From NCBI GenBank assembly GCA_022113835.1, contig JAILWY010000009.1:3261501-3325500 (forward strand): a DNA stretch of 64,000 bases, read 5' to 3'. Each line of letters starts with the position of its first letter. Position 1 is the first letter of the stretch. Position numbers and translations under genes: made by a program. The notes beneath the pieces were generated by a model that was not told the origin of the DNA, did no database searches, and saw only the letters and a program-made list of their open reading frames with translations. The DNA comes from Atopsyche davidsoni. Its lineage: Eukaryota; Arthropoda; Insecta; Trichoptera; Hydrobiosidae. Shown piece after piece: positions 1 through 9,230 of the stretch.

Positions 1-434
1 TGTCGAATTTGACGATCTTTTGTCAATGTTTTATGAGTGCTAAAAAATATATTTAAAAAAATTGAAAGGGATTATATTTTTTAATTAAGTAATAATTAAA
101 AATTATTCTAAAGAAAAAATGGATATATTATTGAACATTTTCTATTATTTTAACCAGTTTCATTACTTATTAAAATACGTAAAATTTATTATCCTCAGTT
201 GATAGGTAACTTCAGGAAAAAATGATTTATTTTTGTAGATTTATAATCTTCAACATAAATAGCTAATAAAAAGGAATTTTTGGCAACATGGATAAAAATA
301 AAATACAGTAGAAAATAAACTAAGACTGTTTCAGATTGATACGAATGTCTCTTATCAGGAAAGCAAAATAGTGACAGGAATGAACCTCTCGTGCATCCCC
401 GGCTGCCGCCTCTCCTCCCTCTCCCCGAGATAAG
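1..434. other. AT-rich non-coding DNA
   Basis: Nothing gene-like is visible. The first 340 bases are AT-rich. Base composition shifts towards GC from about 380, leading into the heat-shock-like site described next. Confidence 0.6.
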
Positions 435-464
435 CTTCTAGAAACTTCCAGAAATATCCAGAAA
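435..464. promoter_or_regulatory. Heat-shock-element-like array
   Basis: Alternating TTC and GAA triplets fall every five bases: TTC 436-438, GAA 441-443, TTC 446-448, GAA 451-453, a degenerate ATC at 456-458, and GAA 461-463. Four perfect consecutive pentamers plus a fifth after one imperfect unit match the known HSF-binding pattern. It lies in a GC-richer island (about 380-560). No heat-shock gene is visible nearby, so function is inference. Confidence 0.45.
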
Positions 465-2473
465 CTACAAATAAATTCAAGATAGGAGCCCGGCACACTT
501 CCAATACAAGGCTGGCCCAATTTCCGCAATGGGGATACCCCTGGGGACACGTCTACTCCAGGTGAGATAAACAAGAGAGAAAATCACGAAGTAGTCCACT
601 ATTGCTTTAAATTACATACAAAAGTTTCAAATCCATAGTTTAACCCGAAAAGATAAAACTTTATATATTTATTAAACTGCAGGAAAGATTTACTATCGTT
701 TTTATTAAAGTGAAGTAAAAAAAAAAAATAGTTTTTGCGTGGTTTAGAAAAATTTAAACGATTGAAAATATTTAAAAACTTCGGTGAAGAATTTTACTTT
801 ACAAAAGGCCGCGCCGAAGATTTATTTCCCAGATTTCAAAAACACGCTCCAATCTAAAAACTAAAGTCACAATGAGGCGAAGAAAGTGTCTTCTTTCGAG
901 AAACGTTCGGGGGTGGAAGCTCCAGTAACTAGTTCGCGCCGGGGGAGCACGGAAGGGATGCCTGGCTGGTCCCGGAGAGAGCCTCCAGAGCCTCACCCCG
1001 ACCCGAGACCACCCACTGTTATGTCTTGGGACGAGACTTGAATGCGGAGCGCAGGGATGTGTGTCAACAGTGAGCTTCTATTTGTATGGCCTGTTTGAAC
1101 AAGCCTATTTTCGGATCTTAGTTTTTTCCTCTAGGAAAATGAAAGGCAGTTTTTGGCTTCGGCGAGAGCTTCGCGAAAAACATTATGCCGCGGGAATATT
1201 GCGCCGAATAAAATAGGAAGCGTAGTTTACACACGTGCTCTGTGTTGGTGATGATGTAAAAAAAATATTATAATATTGCCTCGCGTCAATTTTTCGAATC
1301 TTATATAATATATACATTAAATATTTGTTTTGTTGTTGAAATACATCGACGAATTACATAAATATTACAATGATAACTACAAAAACAAAAGATCTCACGC
1401 AGATCTGCTCTTAAACATAGAAACATATTATTTTTACAATTCCTATTATTGCCATTGAAAACCTATTTGACTCGTGTTCAGGCAATTTGTTTCGATGTCC
1501 AAAGCAGTAGTGACAGTTGTTGTGACATATGACACGATGTTGTTTATTAAAGTTTTTTGTTGGTGTTGTGAAATGCTATTTTTTTAGAAGTGGCCTTGGT
1601 AAACGGTGAACCAAATGTATATATTTTAATAAAAGATCTGCCATTATAGTCACCAACGATAAAATGAAGCGAGAGGGCATATAAATGATACACTGCGAAT
1701 CAAACTAAAAGACATTAAAATATGTCTGCTTACCATATATTATTGGATATATCAGAGAGACCTATAACCCGCCGTAAATATAATGTTTTTCGCAAATATG
1801 ATATACCCGCATGTTGCTTTATATAATCAAGACTTTTGGTGGTAGTGAATTTATATCAGGAAAAATAATATATGGATAGTGTAACATGAAACGATCATAA
1901 ATAAATAAATAAGATAAACTAAGAAATAAACCAATCGCGCGTATTATTTTCAAGAATAACTTACCACCGCCAAGAATAATGTATATTATTATCTGAGTAG
2001 ATAGCCACAAAACTGATTTATTGTTTACGAAATAAATTATTAATATATTTTAAGTTCGTTAATAACATTGCCTTGATATCATTATTAATACACTGTATTT
2101 ACGTAATATGTAACAAACGTAGATTTACAGATAGTAAATATTTATCAATGAAGGCAAACCAAAAATACACAGAAATCAGTTATCATTTGCTCAGGTCCAC
2201 GTCGGCTGTGAATCCTGTTTGCACCGAGTCCACAAGCGGATTACGGATTATTAATTCCCAAAACTCTATATAAAAGACAGCCGCGCTCGGAAAATGAATA
2301 ATTTATTATTTGCGAAACAACTCGCAGAACCGTAACTCATCTGAGTAAACCTTATTATCCACAGTCACCCTCTGCTTCCCCGGAATTCGGAAGTTATTCG
2401 TTGCGAGCGAACAAAGCGACTGATCATTGAGAAACTTCTGAGTCACTAGCGAGAAATCTGATATTCATCTATC
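465..2473. other. Non-coding DNA with GC-rich island at about 800-1020
   Basis: Mostly AT-rich. The 800-1020 stretch is clearly richer in GC than its flanks and has no convincing ORF. It may be a conserved non-coding element, but nothing specific can be named. The rest, 1021-2473, shows only short AT-rich ORFs with no recognisable protein. Confidence 0.5.
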
Positions 2474-2646
2474 GAGTTTCACGCTGAAGCTCGCAGATAG
2501 TGTTTCACGACGAAGCGTCCATATAAAGTGTTTCATGATGAACCACCCATATAAAGTGTTTCACGTTGAAGCTCGCAGATAGTGTTTCACGATAAAGCGT
2601 TTCATGATGAACCCCGTAAATAAAGTGTTTCATGATAAAGCTGTCA
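2474..2646. repeat. Degenerate tandem array, 26-28 bp unit
   Basis: The core gtttca(c/t)g recurs at 2476, 2502, 2530, 2558, 2584, 2599 and 2627. Spacing is 26, 28, 28, 26, 15 and 28, so one unit is shortened. Units alternate between endings like gaagctcgca and gaaccaccca, suggesting an older dimeric repeat. A minus-strand ORF across it is a by-product of the repeat. Confidence 0.75.
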
Positions 2647-2650
2647 GAAA

Positions 2651-3167
2651 ACTCATAACAAATATCAATATTTGATTCAGCCGGCACGTATATGGAAGGT
2701 TGATAGAATCAATTACTAAAAACCAAAAATGGCAACATGTTACAATGTGAATTAAACAAATTAAATAGAATTGACAGTTTAGTATTAGTAGTATAAAAGA
2801 TAAGACAGATTTGGATTGGTAAACTATATTTTGAGTGTATAAAATGTACGTATATAGATTAACCTACTGCAGAATTCAGTTATAGCAACATAACTCAATA
2901 CCCTGGTCACGAGCGCACCACTCCGAACGTGCGCGCTTATTTTAAGTTGCAACTACTAGTGTATGAAATAGTAACGTTGCAAAAAAATAGCTGTGTACAT
3001 TTATTTTTTGAGACAATTGCAAAAATAATATACACGAAAACTGACACGTAATAATAATAATAATAAAAAAAAACAAATAAAAGAAAATTAATTTTAATGG
3101 ATTGCTTTACGAGTGTCTACTTATCAATCTGGGGAAAAACTTGATAAAATTACGATATCAAGTAATT
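2651..3167. other. AT-rich non-coding DNA
   Basis: No ORF, repeat or RNA gene is recognised. A short run of aat trinucleotides lies near 3048-3064. Confidence 0.6.
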
Positions 3168-3279
3168 CAGCGGATGCTGTTAAAATTCAGGAATTCTTTT
3201 GAATATCTTGATTATAAGTATGTCAGCAGATGCTGTGAACATCCGAGTATTCTCCTGAATATATTGAATGCTATTCATT
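3168..3279. repeat. 56-bp diverged tandem duplication
   Basis: Two copies start with cagcggatgctgt (3168) and cagcagatgctgt (3224), a period of 56 bp. They continue with related sequence (attcttttgaatatcttga against attctcctgaatatattga). The pair ends about 20 bp before the LTR element insertion site. Confidence 0.6.
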
Positions 3280-3297
3280 ATTCATCATAAAAAGTAA

Positions 3298-3301
3298 GTA
3301 T
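3298..3301. repeat. Target-site duplication (left), GTAT
   Basis: The four bases before the 5' LTR are gtat and recur directly after the 3' LTR at 6367-6370. A 4-bp duplication fits insertion by a Ty3/gypsy-type integrase. Confidence 0.8.
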
Positions 3302-3687
3302 TGTAACGGGTTAGCGGTAGAATCGATCGAAGCGATTCTACTCCAGAGTCTACTTCTAGTCCATAGTCCAGAAACATCTGTAATGATCAAGCGACCGTCG
3401 TTTAGGGGCGACAATACGTGGTCTTGGAGAACGAGCGACAAGACGACCGGCGCCAGTGCTTGATAGAGAGTCCTCGGAAAGAGTGCTCGATAGAGAGTCC
3501 TCGGGAGTAGTGCTCGACAGACAGTTCTCGGGAGCCGTGAGCGCGAGACAGTCTTCGGGTGTCGTTGATATAAATATGTGTTAATATAAATAGTTGTGAA
3601 GACTCTGTATAGACTCTGTATAATATAAGTTAAATATAAATAGTGCAAATAAATCATGTTTTAATTATGGAGACCCGGCGCGTTACA
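3302..3687 (+). repeat. 5' LTR
   Basis: 386 bp, TG...CA ends, matching the copy at 5981-6366. A TATA-like tataaata is at 3569-3576 and a polyadenylation signal aataaa at 3648-3653, which would place U3/R/U5 boundaries in the last 120 bp. The U3 part contains near-repeats of the phrase gatagagagtcctcgg. Antisense ORFs through the LTR are incidental. Confidence 0.93.
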
Positions 3688-3689
3688 AT

Positions 3690-3705
3690 TGGTGTCAGAT
3701 GTGGG
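3690..3705 (+). other. Primer-binding site, tRNA-Leu type
   Basis: tggtgtcagatgtggg starts two bases after the LTR. Its first ten bases fit the complement of CCA plus the acceptor end of animal tRNA-Leu, a primer often used by gypsy-type elements. Assignment is from recalled tRNA ends, not a search. Confidence 0.7.
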
Positions 3706-3802
3706 TAGAAATAAATAATTAAAATTTAAATGTTAACTCTTTAATAGACTTAAAATTATTAAATAAATAAAAAAATAAATAAATAAAGTTAAAAAAAAAA
3801 AA

Positions 3803-5395
3803 ATGGCAAAGCTCGTAAATGTGAGTGACCTCAAAATAGTAGATCTGAAGCGAGAACTGACGGACGTGGACCTCTCATCCCAGGACGACGAGTTCGACTT
3901 CGAGAGCTATTATGTAAGGCTACACGCTCTTCCTGACTTATCCGAGAAGTTGGACAAGAACTCCAATCCAGCGGAGGAAGCGACATTCTCAGACGTGGAC
4001 CTCTCATCCCAGGACGACGAGTTCGACTTCGAGAGCTATTATGTAAGGCTACACGCTCTTCCTGACTTATCCGAGAAGTTGGACAAGAACTCCAATCCAG
4101 CGGAGGAAGCGACATTCTCAGATGTGGACCTAGATACTAATCTTTCATCTGACTTGCACGAAGATGACGACAGTATTTCTGGACGAGGCCTGACAGCAGA
4201 CCTTGCTCAAAATCTATCTCAATTGCCTCAGGTCTTGCCTCACGTGGCCAGCGCAGTTTTTAGTTCCTTCTCTTCCATTCTAAACCGCAGTATGAACCCC
4301 TGGCAGGACGCTGCGCAGAACTACGCGGCACCTTCTCTGGACAGCGTGCAGACCTACTCGATGAGTAGCGACTCTTATCGGACGGGAATGGTATCCACCG
4401 CGATGGAACCCGTCGAGGACGCTGTCAGCGTCGCCCCCGTGCCAATGATAGACACCAGCGGGCTGGGACGTGGCGGCAACGCGAGTTCTGGGTATGGAAA
4501 ACGCTCTGCGGGTAATGCTCCCGCATTTCCCCCTACGGAAGGCGAGCGTGCACTTAGAAATGTGCCCGATAAAGAAATTCAATATCCAAGAAAGCTTTCA
4601 AGAGAAGAAGCTAAAGAAAAAGGTTCCAATTTATTCCGTATGGCAACAAGAAAGAAAACATATGCACACGTACCTGGACTTAGATTGGGAGAGACAGAAA
4701 ATTCACTTGAAAAGATTCAGCATCTGCAAATGGTGACGGGCGGAGCTTATTTGTCTCTGCCGACAAATAAGTTTAATTCTCAAACCATATCAGACCTTAT
4801 TGCACAACCGCTAACTCCTATCTCGTCATCTTTTACACCAAGAATATCTCCATCACTAGATACTAATGTGTATTGCGATACACCGACATTCAATAATTTA
4901 GGATCAGGCGCAGGAAAAAGAGCGCGAGGAAGTGCACCAGGACCATCGTCACGGAGCATGGTTCTTCGGAGGCGAGTGGCGTTGAGCAGAGCGCGAGGAG
5001 GTGCGACAGAACCATCGTCGCGGAGCATGGTGCTTCCCAGACGAGTGGCACTGGGCAGATCGCGAGAGAAGTGCATCGGGACCGTTGCCGTGGAGCATGG
5101 TGCTTCACGAGTGAGTGGCGTAAGACAGAGCGCGAGGGAGGTGCAACAGGTCCATCATCGCGGAGCATGGCACTTCGCGGGCAGATTACGCTGGGCAGAG
5201 CGCGGAGGAGGCCAGCAGGTCCATCGTTGCGAAGCATGGAGCTTCGCGGACGAGAGGCGCTGGACAAAGTGCCAAGGAGTCAGTCAACAGGACTGTCGTC
5301 GCGGAGCGTGGCACTCTGCGAGCGAGAAATGTGTGAGGAGGAGAAAGGACTGTAAAACATTGTATGACGTTGTGTTATTTTTTTCTTTAAAATAG
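3803..5395 (+). CDS. Unidentified 530-aa LTR-element ORF (gag-like position)
   Basis: The single sense ORF of the LTR element, starting at an ATG after a poly-A stretch 115 bp past the LTR. It occupies the position of gag but has no CCHC zinc knuckle and no recognisable capsid. The first 20 residues (LKIVDLKREL) weakly resemble the start of a SAP-type helix; this is tentative. Residues 21-106 are two copies of a 43-residue acidic block (DLSSQDDEFDFESYY). The middle is Ser/Pro-rich and a basic stretch lies near residues 265-300. The last ~160 residues are encoded by a 69-bp tandem array. Two 70-bp units in that array change the reading frame, so late copies are read in a different frame from early ones. 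The native C-terminus may therefore differ. Function unknown. Confidence 0.6.
   Translation: MAKLVNVSDLKIVDLKRELTDVDLSSQDDEFDFESYYVRLHALPDLSEKLDKNSNPAEEATFSDVDLSSQDDEFDFESYYVRLHALPDLSEKLDKNSNPAEEATFSDVDLDTNLSSDLHEDDDSISGRGLTADLAQNLSQLPQVLPHVASAVFSSFSSILNRSMNPWQDAAQNYAAPSLDSVQTYSMSSDSYRTGMVSTAMEPVEDAVSVAPVPMIDTSGLGRGGNASSGYGKRSAGNAPAFPPTEGERALRNVPDKEIQYPRKLSREEAKEKGSNLFRMATRKKTYAHVPGLRLGETENSLEKIQHLQMVTGGAYLSLPTNKFNSQTISDLIAQPLTPISSSFTPRISPSLDTNVYCDTPTFNNLGSGAGKRARGSAPGPSSRSMVLRRRVALSRARGGATEPSSRSMVLPRRVALGRSREKCIGTVAVEHGASRVSGVRQSAREVQQVHHRGAWHFAGRLRWAERGGGQQVHRCEAWSFADERRWTKCQGVSQQDCRRGAWHSASEKCVRRRKDCKTLYDVVLFFSLK
3863..4120 (+). repeat. Exact 129-bp tandem duplication inside the ORF
   Basis: Copies at 3863-3991 and 3992-4120 read identical. 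A third copy begins (gatgtggacc) at 4121 and diverges at once. The unit is 43 codons, so the frame is preserved and the protein gains an extra acidic block. Complete identity implies a very recent event. Confidence 0.93.
4920..5335 (+). repeat. 69/70-bp minisatellite, six units, inside the ORF
   Basis: Units begin at about 4920, 4989, 5058, 5128, 5198 and 5267 with variants of gagcgcgagga, and each carries a variant of cggagcatgg. Intervals are 69, 69, 70, 70 and 69 bp. The two 70-bp intervals shift the frame. The peptide SSRSM is read in the ORF frame in the first two units and in another frame in the last three. Confidence 0.85.
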
Positions 5396-5980
5396 TTGTA
5401 ATTTAGTGTTTTTGTAAAGTTATATTTTTGAGTAAAATATCTTTTTTGTAAAGTACTTAGGGCATGAAAGGGTTAAAGATGAGTGCGAGGATGTAACGTA
5501 GGTAGGATACAATAATACGGAATCTATGTTGCATTCTCGCACTTAGTCAGTTCAGTAATAACCATTGTACAGAACAGATGTATTCGTCTCGACACTTTAC
5601 ACCACAGTTTTAAATTAAGTTTTAAAGAAATTTTTAAATTGCGTGATAATTACGCTCGCCGACGGCCGCGGCTAGCAACGAGCGATCCTGTGGCAGATGT
5701 AAACACCAAAGGAACGGGATAGAAGAATTGTGGTTTCCTTGGAGCCTGGAGGATCGGTGCGTAAATCGATGGCATGGCCGGTGCAGGAGCGAGATTGAGC
5801 GTCGGATGGATCGGCGCGGGAATCGGCAGCGTGGCCGCGAAGGAAGCGACATCGGGCGCCGGAAAGAACGGCGTGAGGACCCGCGGCGTGGCTGCAGTGA
5901 GAACGATGACGGGCGCAAGGAGGATCAGCAGATAAGGCAACGAGTGTTCCGGGACGAAACAATGCCTGAGAAGGGGGTAG
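5396..5980 (+). other. 3' internal region of LTR element, with polypurine tract
   Basis: AT-rich until about 5640, then GC-rich (5650-5960). The GC-rich part is open in several frames, including an Arg/Glu-rich plus-strand frame (5728-5985) and a Pro/Ala-rich antisense frame. Neither resembles a known protein. The purine run gagaagggggtag (5968-5980) abuts the 3' LTR and is the likely plus-strand primer. Confidence 0.7.
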
Positions 5981-6366
5981 TGTAACGGGTTAGCGGTAGA
6001 ATCGATCGAAGCGATTCTACTCCAGAGTCTACTTCTAGTCCATAGTCCAGAAACATCTGTAATGATCAAGCGACCGTCGTTTAGGGGCGACAATACGTGG
6101 TCTTGGAGAACGAGCGACAAGACGACCGGCGCCAGTGCTTGATAGAGAGTCCTCGGAAAGAGTGCTCGATAGAGAGTCCTCGGGAGTAGTGCTCGACAGA
6201 CAGTTCTCGGGAGCCGTGAGCGCGAGACAGTCTTCGGGTGTCGTTGATATAAATATGTGTTAATATAAATAGTTGTGAAGACTCTGTATAGACTCTGTAT
6301 AATATAAGTTAAATATAAATAGTGCAAATAAATCATGTTTTAATTATGGAGACCCGGCGCGTTACA
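5981..6366 (+). repeat. 3' LTR
   Basis: 386 bp, same sequence as the 5' LTR and followed by the GTAT duplication at 6367-6370. TATA-like and aataaa signals occur at the corresponding places. Confidence 0.93.
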
Positions 6367-6370
6367 GTAT

Positions 6371-7958
6371 ATACAATATATATATTCTTTACACTATGTG
6401 ACAGATAAGCAATGTGCCAGGTGGTGTGATACCGGAAATAATAACTAGTTTAGAATATTAGAAGTTTAATGTTTACAGGTCGAGCACCTTGGTAGAATTG
6501 TTTGAAGTATTTACGGTCTGCATTCACTTTAGTAAGAGTGTGACAAAGAATCGATAACATTCAATGCCAACATTCTGATCTAAACAATTACTTCGGTGAA
6601 CGTACTCGCCGTGTGTACACAAGTACGCAGAAACGGCGCAAATCTGTTTATAACAATAAAATCAAAATTATCATTCTATTACACACTTTCAGCCAGATTC
6701 GCTGAAACGGCAAGCCAATAAAAACATGATTGTTAGTTCGGATTATTGACAAACTGAGGTAACCGAGCGTGACCTTCTGATAAATATAAAAAGAACTAGG
6801 CGACTTTAGTGTGGGAAAAAATTTCGGCAGTTAGCAGATAAAAAAAACCAACGTTTATTTATCATATGATTCATCATTTCGGTCACACTCATTTTCCAAA
6901 GAATCGGCAAAATAAATACTACCGGGAATGACTTATCATTGCGCCATATATGATCAAGTATTGTTTTCATTTTGTTATTAAAATGAAATAAAAACATTGG
7001 TTTTCTTGTTGATATTTATATATTTTTTATTTAATTGAGGAAGTTTTAAATCAATATTTAGTCAAAAGTTTAAAAAAAATCCGTAAGCGTACAATGAATC
7101 ATTTACAAGAGAAGTAGCGGATATAAAACAGATGCGTATTGGAATAATTATTATAAAAAATAATATTGCATAGATAAACTTATATGACATGATAATTTTG
7201 CCTTATTTTTAAGCATACAGATTTGTTGTGCATACAATATTTTTTCAAATAAATTATTGATCCGCGTTTTCACTAAATTAAATAGACTTTAAATTAATGT
7301 CATATCAAGGCTGAGAGCTGCATTTGATTTGATTCTTCATTCAGTTATTGCCACAGAGGTTGAGTTGGAAATTACACCGGGCTCTGATGGCCGTGACTTT
7401 TGATTCAAATGAAGGCAAACGATAGTTTTTTTTAGTATAATATACAGATGAACCATTTCATACGAGCTTGTACTTAATTTGTCATTTCATATAATCCGCA
7501 CGACACGTCCTTAGACACGACATTAGACACGTCCTGTGCAAAAAGGCGAGTCCAGTTTACACGTTTGTGTGTTATAATTTTAGTTACTGCGCAACGAGAT
7601 GATAAACTCGCCGAAGCTGCCAAAACGTTACACTAGAAAAACAACAAAAATGCAACCGCTGTGCGGCAACCCAGTACGTGCGAGGTCACTGGCGTCGCAC
7701 GGGACCCTCGGTGTCTTATGTAACAGGCGTCTCTTTATTCACCTTGCAAATAATAGATTCAGAATTGAAACGACCTTGAACTTAGCAATAGATCAACGAC
7801 GTTTTAGGTATTTACTACAAAGTTTATCAAAATACCAAGTATTCTACGAGGCATCGGTAATTAACGTAAGCAATGTAAGCAGACCAGAAGAACTGTGTAC
7901 AACAAAGGTAGCAGCCGAAGCAATACCCGCTTAGCAATTTATACGATAATAGTGTATA
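6371..7958. other. Non-coding DNA
   Basis: AT-rich with short ORFs only. The 111-codon ORF at 7599-7934 has no recognisable domain and ends just before the mariner insertion. A short imperfect repeat of gacacgtcct / gacacgacat lies near 7503-7534. Confidence 0.55.
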
Positions 7959-8566
7959 CGAGGGCGGTCCGATAAGTACTTAGCCTACAAAAGAAAAACG
8001 AAAATTTTGGAAAAGTAGCGATTTATTTCTTAAAATAGTCTCCTTTAAGCTCGATACACTTGATCCAGCGATGCTCCAAATGCGGTCAAATCTGGAGAAT
8101 ACGGTGGATGGGGGAGCAGTTCGTAGTGCAATTCGACCAATTTGGCCGTGGCGACGGCGGAGGTGTGAGCCGGTGCGTTGTCATGGTGGAAGAGCACTTT
8201 TTTCTTCGCCAAATGGGGCCGTTTTTTCTGCAATTCGGCGTCGAATCGGCCCAATAATTCGGCATAGTAGAGCCCTGTGACCGTTTTGCCCTTCTCCAGG
8301 TAGTCAATGTAGATCACACCTTGTGAATCCCAGAAAACGGTGGCCATCACCTTTCCGGCTAAGTTCAACGGTGATTGAATCAAGAATCGAATCACCGACC
8401 GATATTCTAAAATACGCGTACACGTCAGCAAAACAAAACTACGAGTCCGATTCGGATGAAATTTTGACAGTAGCTGTCTACGAAAATGTACTACACGATA
8501 GTAAATCTCTCTTGCGATACTAGCACCATCGGGCGGTGAGGCTAAGCACTTATCGGACCGCCCTCG
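7959..8566 (-). mobile_element. Internally deleted mariner element
   Basis: A 608-bp element with inverted termini: left cgagggcggtccgataagt at 7959, right acttatcggaccgccctcg ending at 8566. TA dinucleotides lie on both sides (7957-7958, 8567-8568), as mariner target duplications do. The transposase remnant runs on the minus strand. Known mariners are about 1.3 kb, so roughly half is missing, yet both termini survive and could still be mobilised in trans. Confidence 0.9.
8014..8350 (-). pseudogene. Mariner transposase remnant
   Basis: Minus-strand reading gives VFWDSQGVIYIDYL, then KRPHLAKKKVLFHHDNAPAH and LLPHPPYSPDL, the central catalytic region of mariner DDE/D transposases. The second catalytic Asp (HHDNAPAH) is present. 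After SPDL a deletion removes the third catalytic Asp. The family C-terminus resumes in another frame (LEHRWIKCIEL to a stop near 8014). The N-terminal DNA-binding half and the first catalytic Asp region are also absent. Inactive. Confidence 0.88.
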
Positions 8567-8607
8567 TATTCGCGATATTACGTTTAGATTGTATCTTTTT
8601 CATTTCA

Positions 8608-8834
8608 TTTTAGACCTGACCGACTAATTTCAAATTTGTGATCCGTGCCCAGAGCGCAGTTCTTCTTCTTCTGTTGCCTCTCCTCATAGTAGATTGGTGA
8701 CCAATTGGTCTCACCAATCCGGCTGTACTTCCGATCTCCAGCCACTGGCGCAAATTCCGCATCCACATGAACTTCCTTCTTCCAATGCCCCTTTTTCCTT
8801 GGACAATCTTATCTTCCGCTTCTTTGCCAATCAC
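8608..8834 (-). pseudogene. Non-LTR retrotransposon ORF2 3'-end fragment
   Basis: Minus strand encodes KIVQGKRGIGRRKFMWMRNL followed by RQWLE. This Lys/Arg-rich pattern with a conserved WLRNIRxW-like core is typical of the extreme C-terminus of LINE ORF2 proteins found across insects. The expected following helix is frame-shifted into GLVRPIGHQS. It is a 5'-truncated, decayed copy about 40 bp from the mariner element. Exact clade not assigned. Confidence 0.65.
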
Positions 8835-9019
8835 AAATCAATAACCGATGAGCCACACTGACTTCGCCGACTAAGTAATTTTATAATGATGTGCTGCCCC
8901 TCTGTGATACGGGTTAATGAAATAGATACAAACACTTTTCGGTTAATAGCGATTCGAAGTAAACGGACGAGAAAACAATAATAATAACAAGCATCAATTG
9001 GAAAACTGAGATATTAAAG
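8835..9019. other. AT-rich non-coding DNA
   Basis: No recognisable feature between the LINE tail and the GC-rich island. Confidence 0.5.
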
Positions 9020-9230
9020 TAGCAAATTGCCGGCACTCAGGGCTGCCGGAAAGCAAGCCGGGCGCTCGAGGGCGGTTCCTCCCTTGCGGGGCGGCATGGT
9101 AATTGAGTGCCGGTCCGGCCCGCGACACGCAGCACGGGGGCGCGACCCCATGACCTTGGGCTCGACCTTGAGGCCACCAGCCAGCGCGGAGCGTCCCCGG
9201 CGACATTCACATGACGCCAATGTCAGCGAT
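9020..9230. promoter_or_regulatory. GC-rich island, candidate regulatory element
   Basis: About 210 bp of strongly GC-rich DNA in AT-rich surroundings. It contains gccggcactca near 9029 and its inverted counterpart tgagtgccgg near 9104, and two nuclear-receptor-type monomer sites. Open frames here follow from base composition and have no recognisable protein. Confidence 0.4.
9151..9171 (-). promoter_or_regulatory. Two FTZ-F1/ERR-type nuclear receptor sites
   Basis: tgaccttgg (9151-9159) and cgaccttga (9163-9171) are reverse complements of CCAAGGTCA and TCAAGGTCG. Both fit the extended half-site YCAAGGYCR bound by monomeric receptors such as FTZ-F1. The starts are 12 bp apart in the same orientation. 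Confidence 0.45.

Larger units (their letters stand above)
3302..6366 (+). mobile_element. Non-autonomous LTR retrotransposon, complete
   Basis: A 3065-bp element bounded by two 386-bp direct LTRs that begin tgtaacggg and end gcgttaca, flanked by a 4-bp GTAT duplication. A tRNA-Leu-type primer-binding site follows the 5' LTR by two bases, and a purine-rich tract precedes the 3' LTR. The interior holds one 530-codon ORF and a GC-rich 3' segment. No protease, reverse transcriptase, RNase H or integrase motif is visible, so it must rely on proteins from another element. The LTRs read identical by eye over their whole length, so insertion is recent. The 4-bp duplication and primer site suggest Ty3/gypsy affiliation; this is inference because pol is absent. 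Confidence 0.92.

Noticed and set aside
5650..6336. 228-codon minus-strand ORF across the 3' LTR and internal end
   Set aside because: Its first half is the antisense of the LTR and is repeated at 3271-3657. The rest is Pro/Ala-rich translation of GC-rich DNA with no known similarity, so it is incidental.
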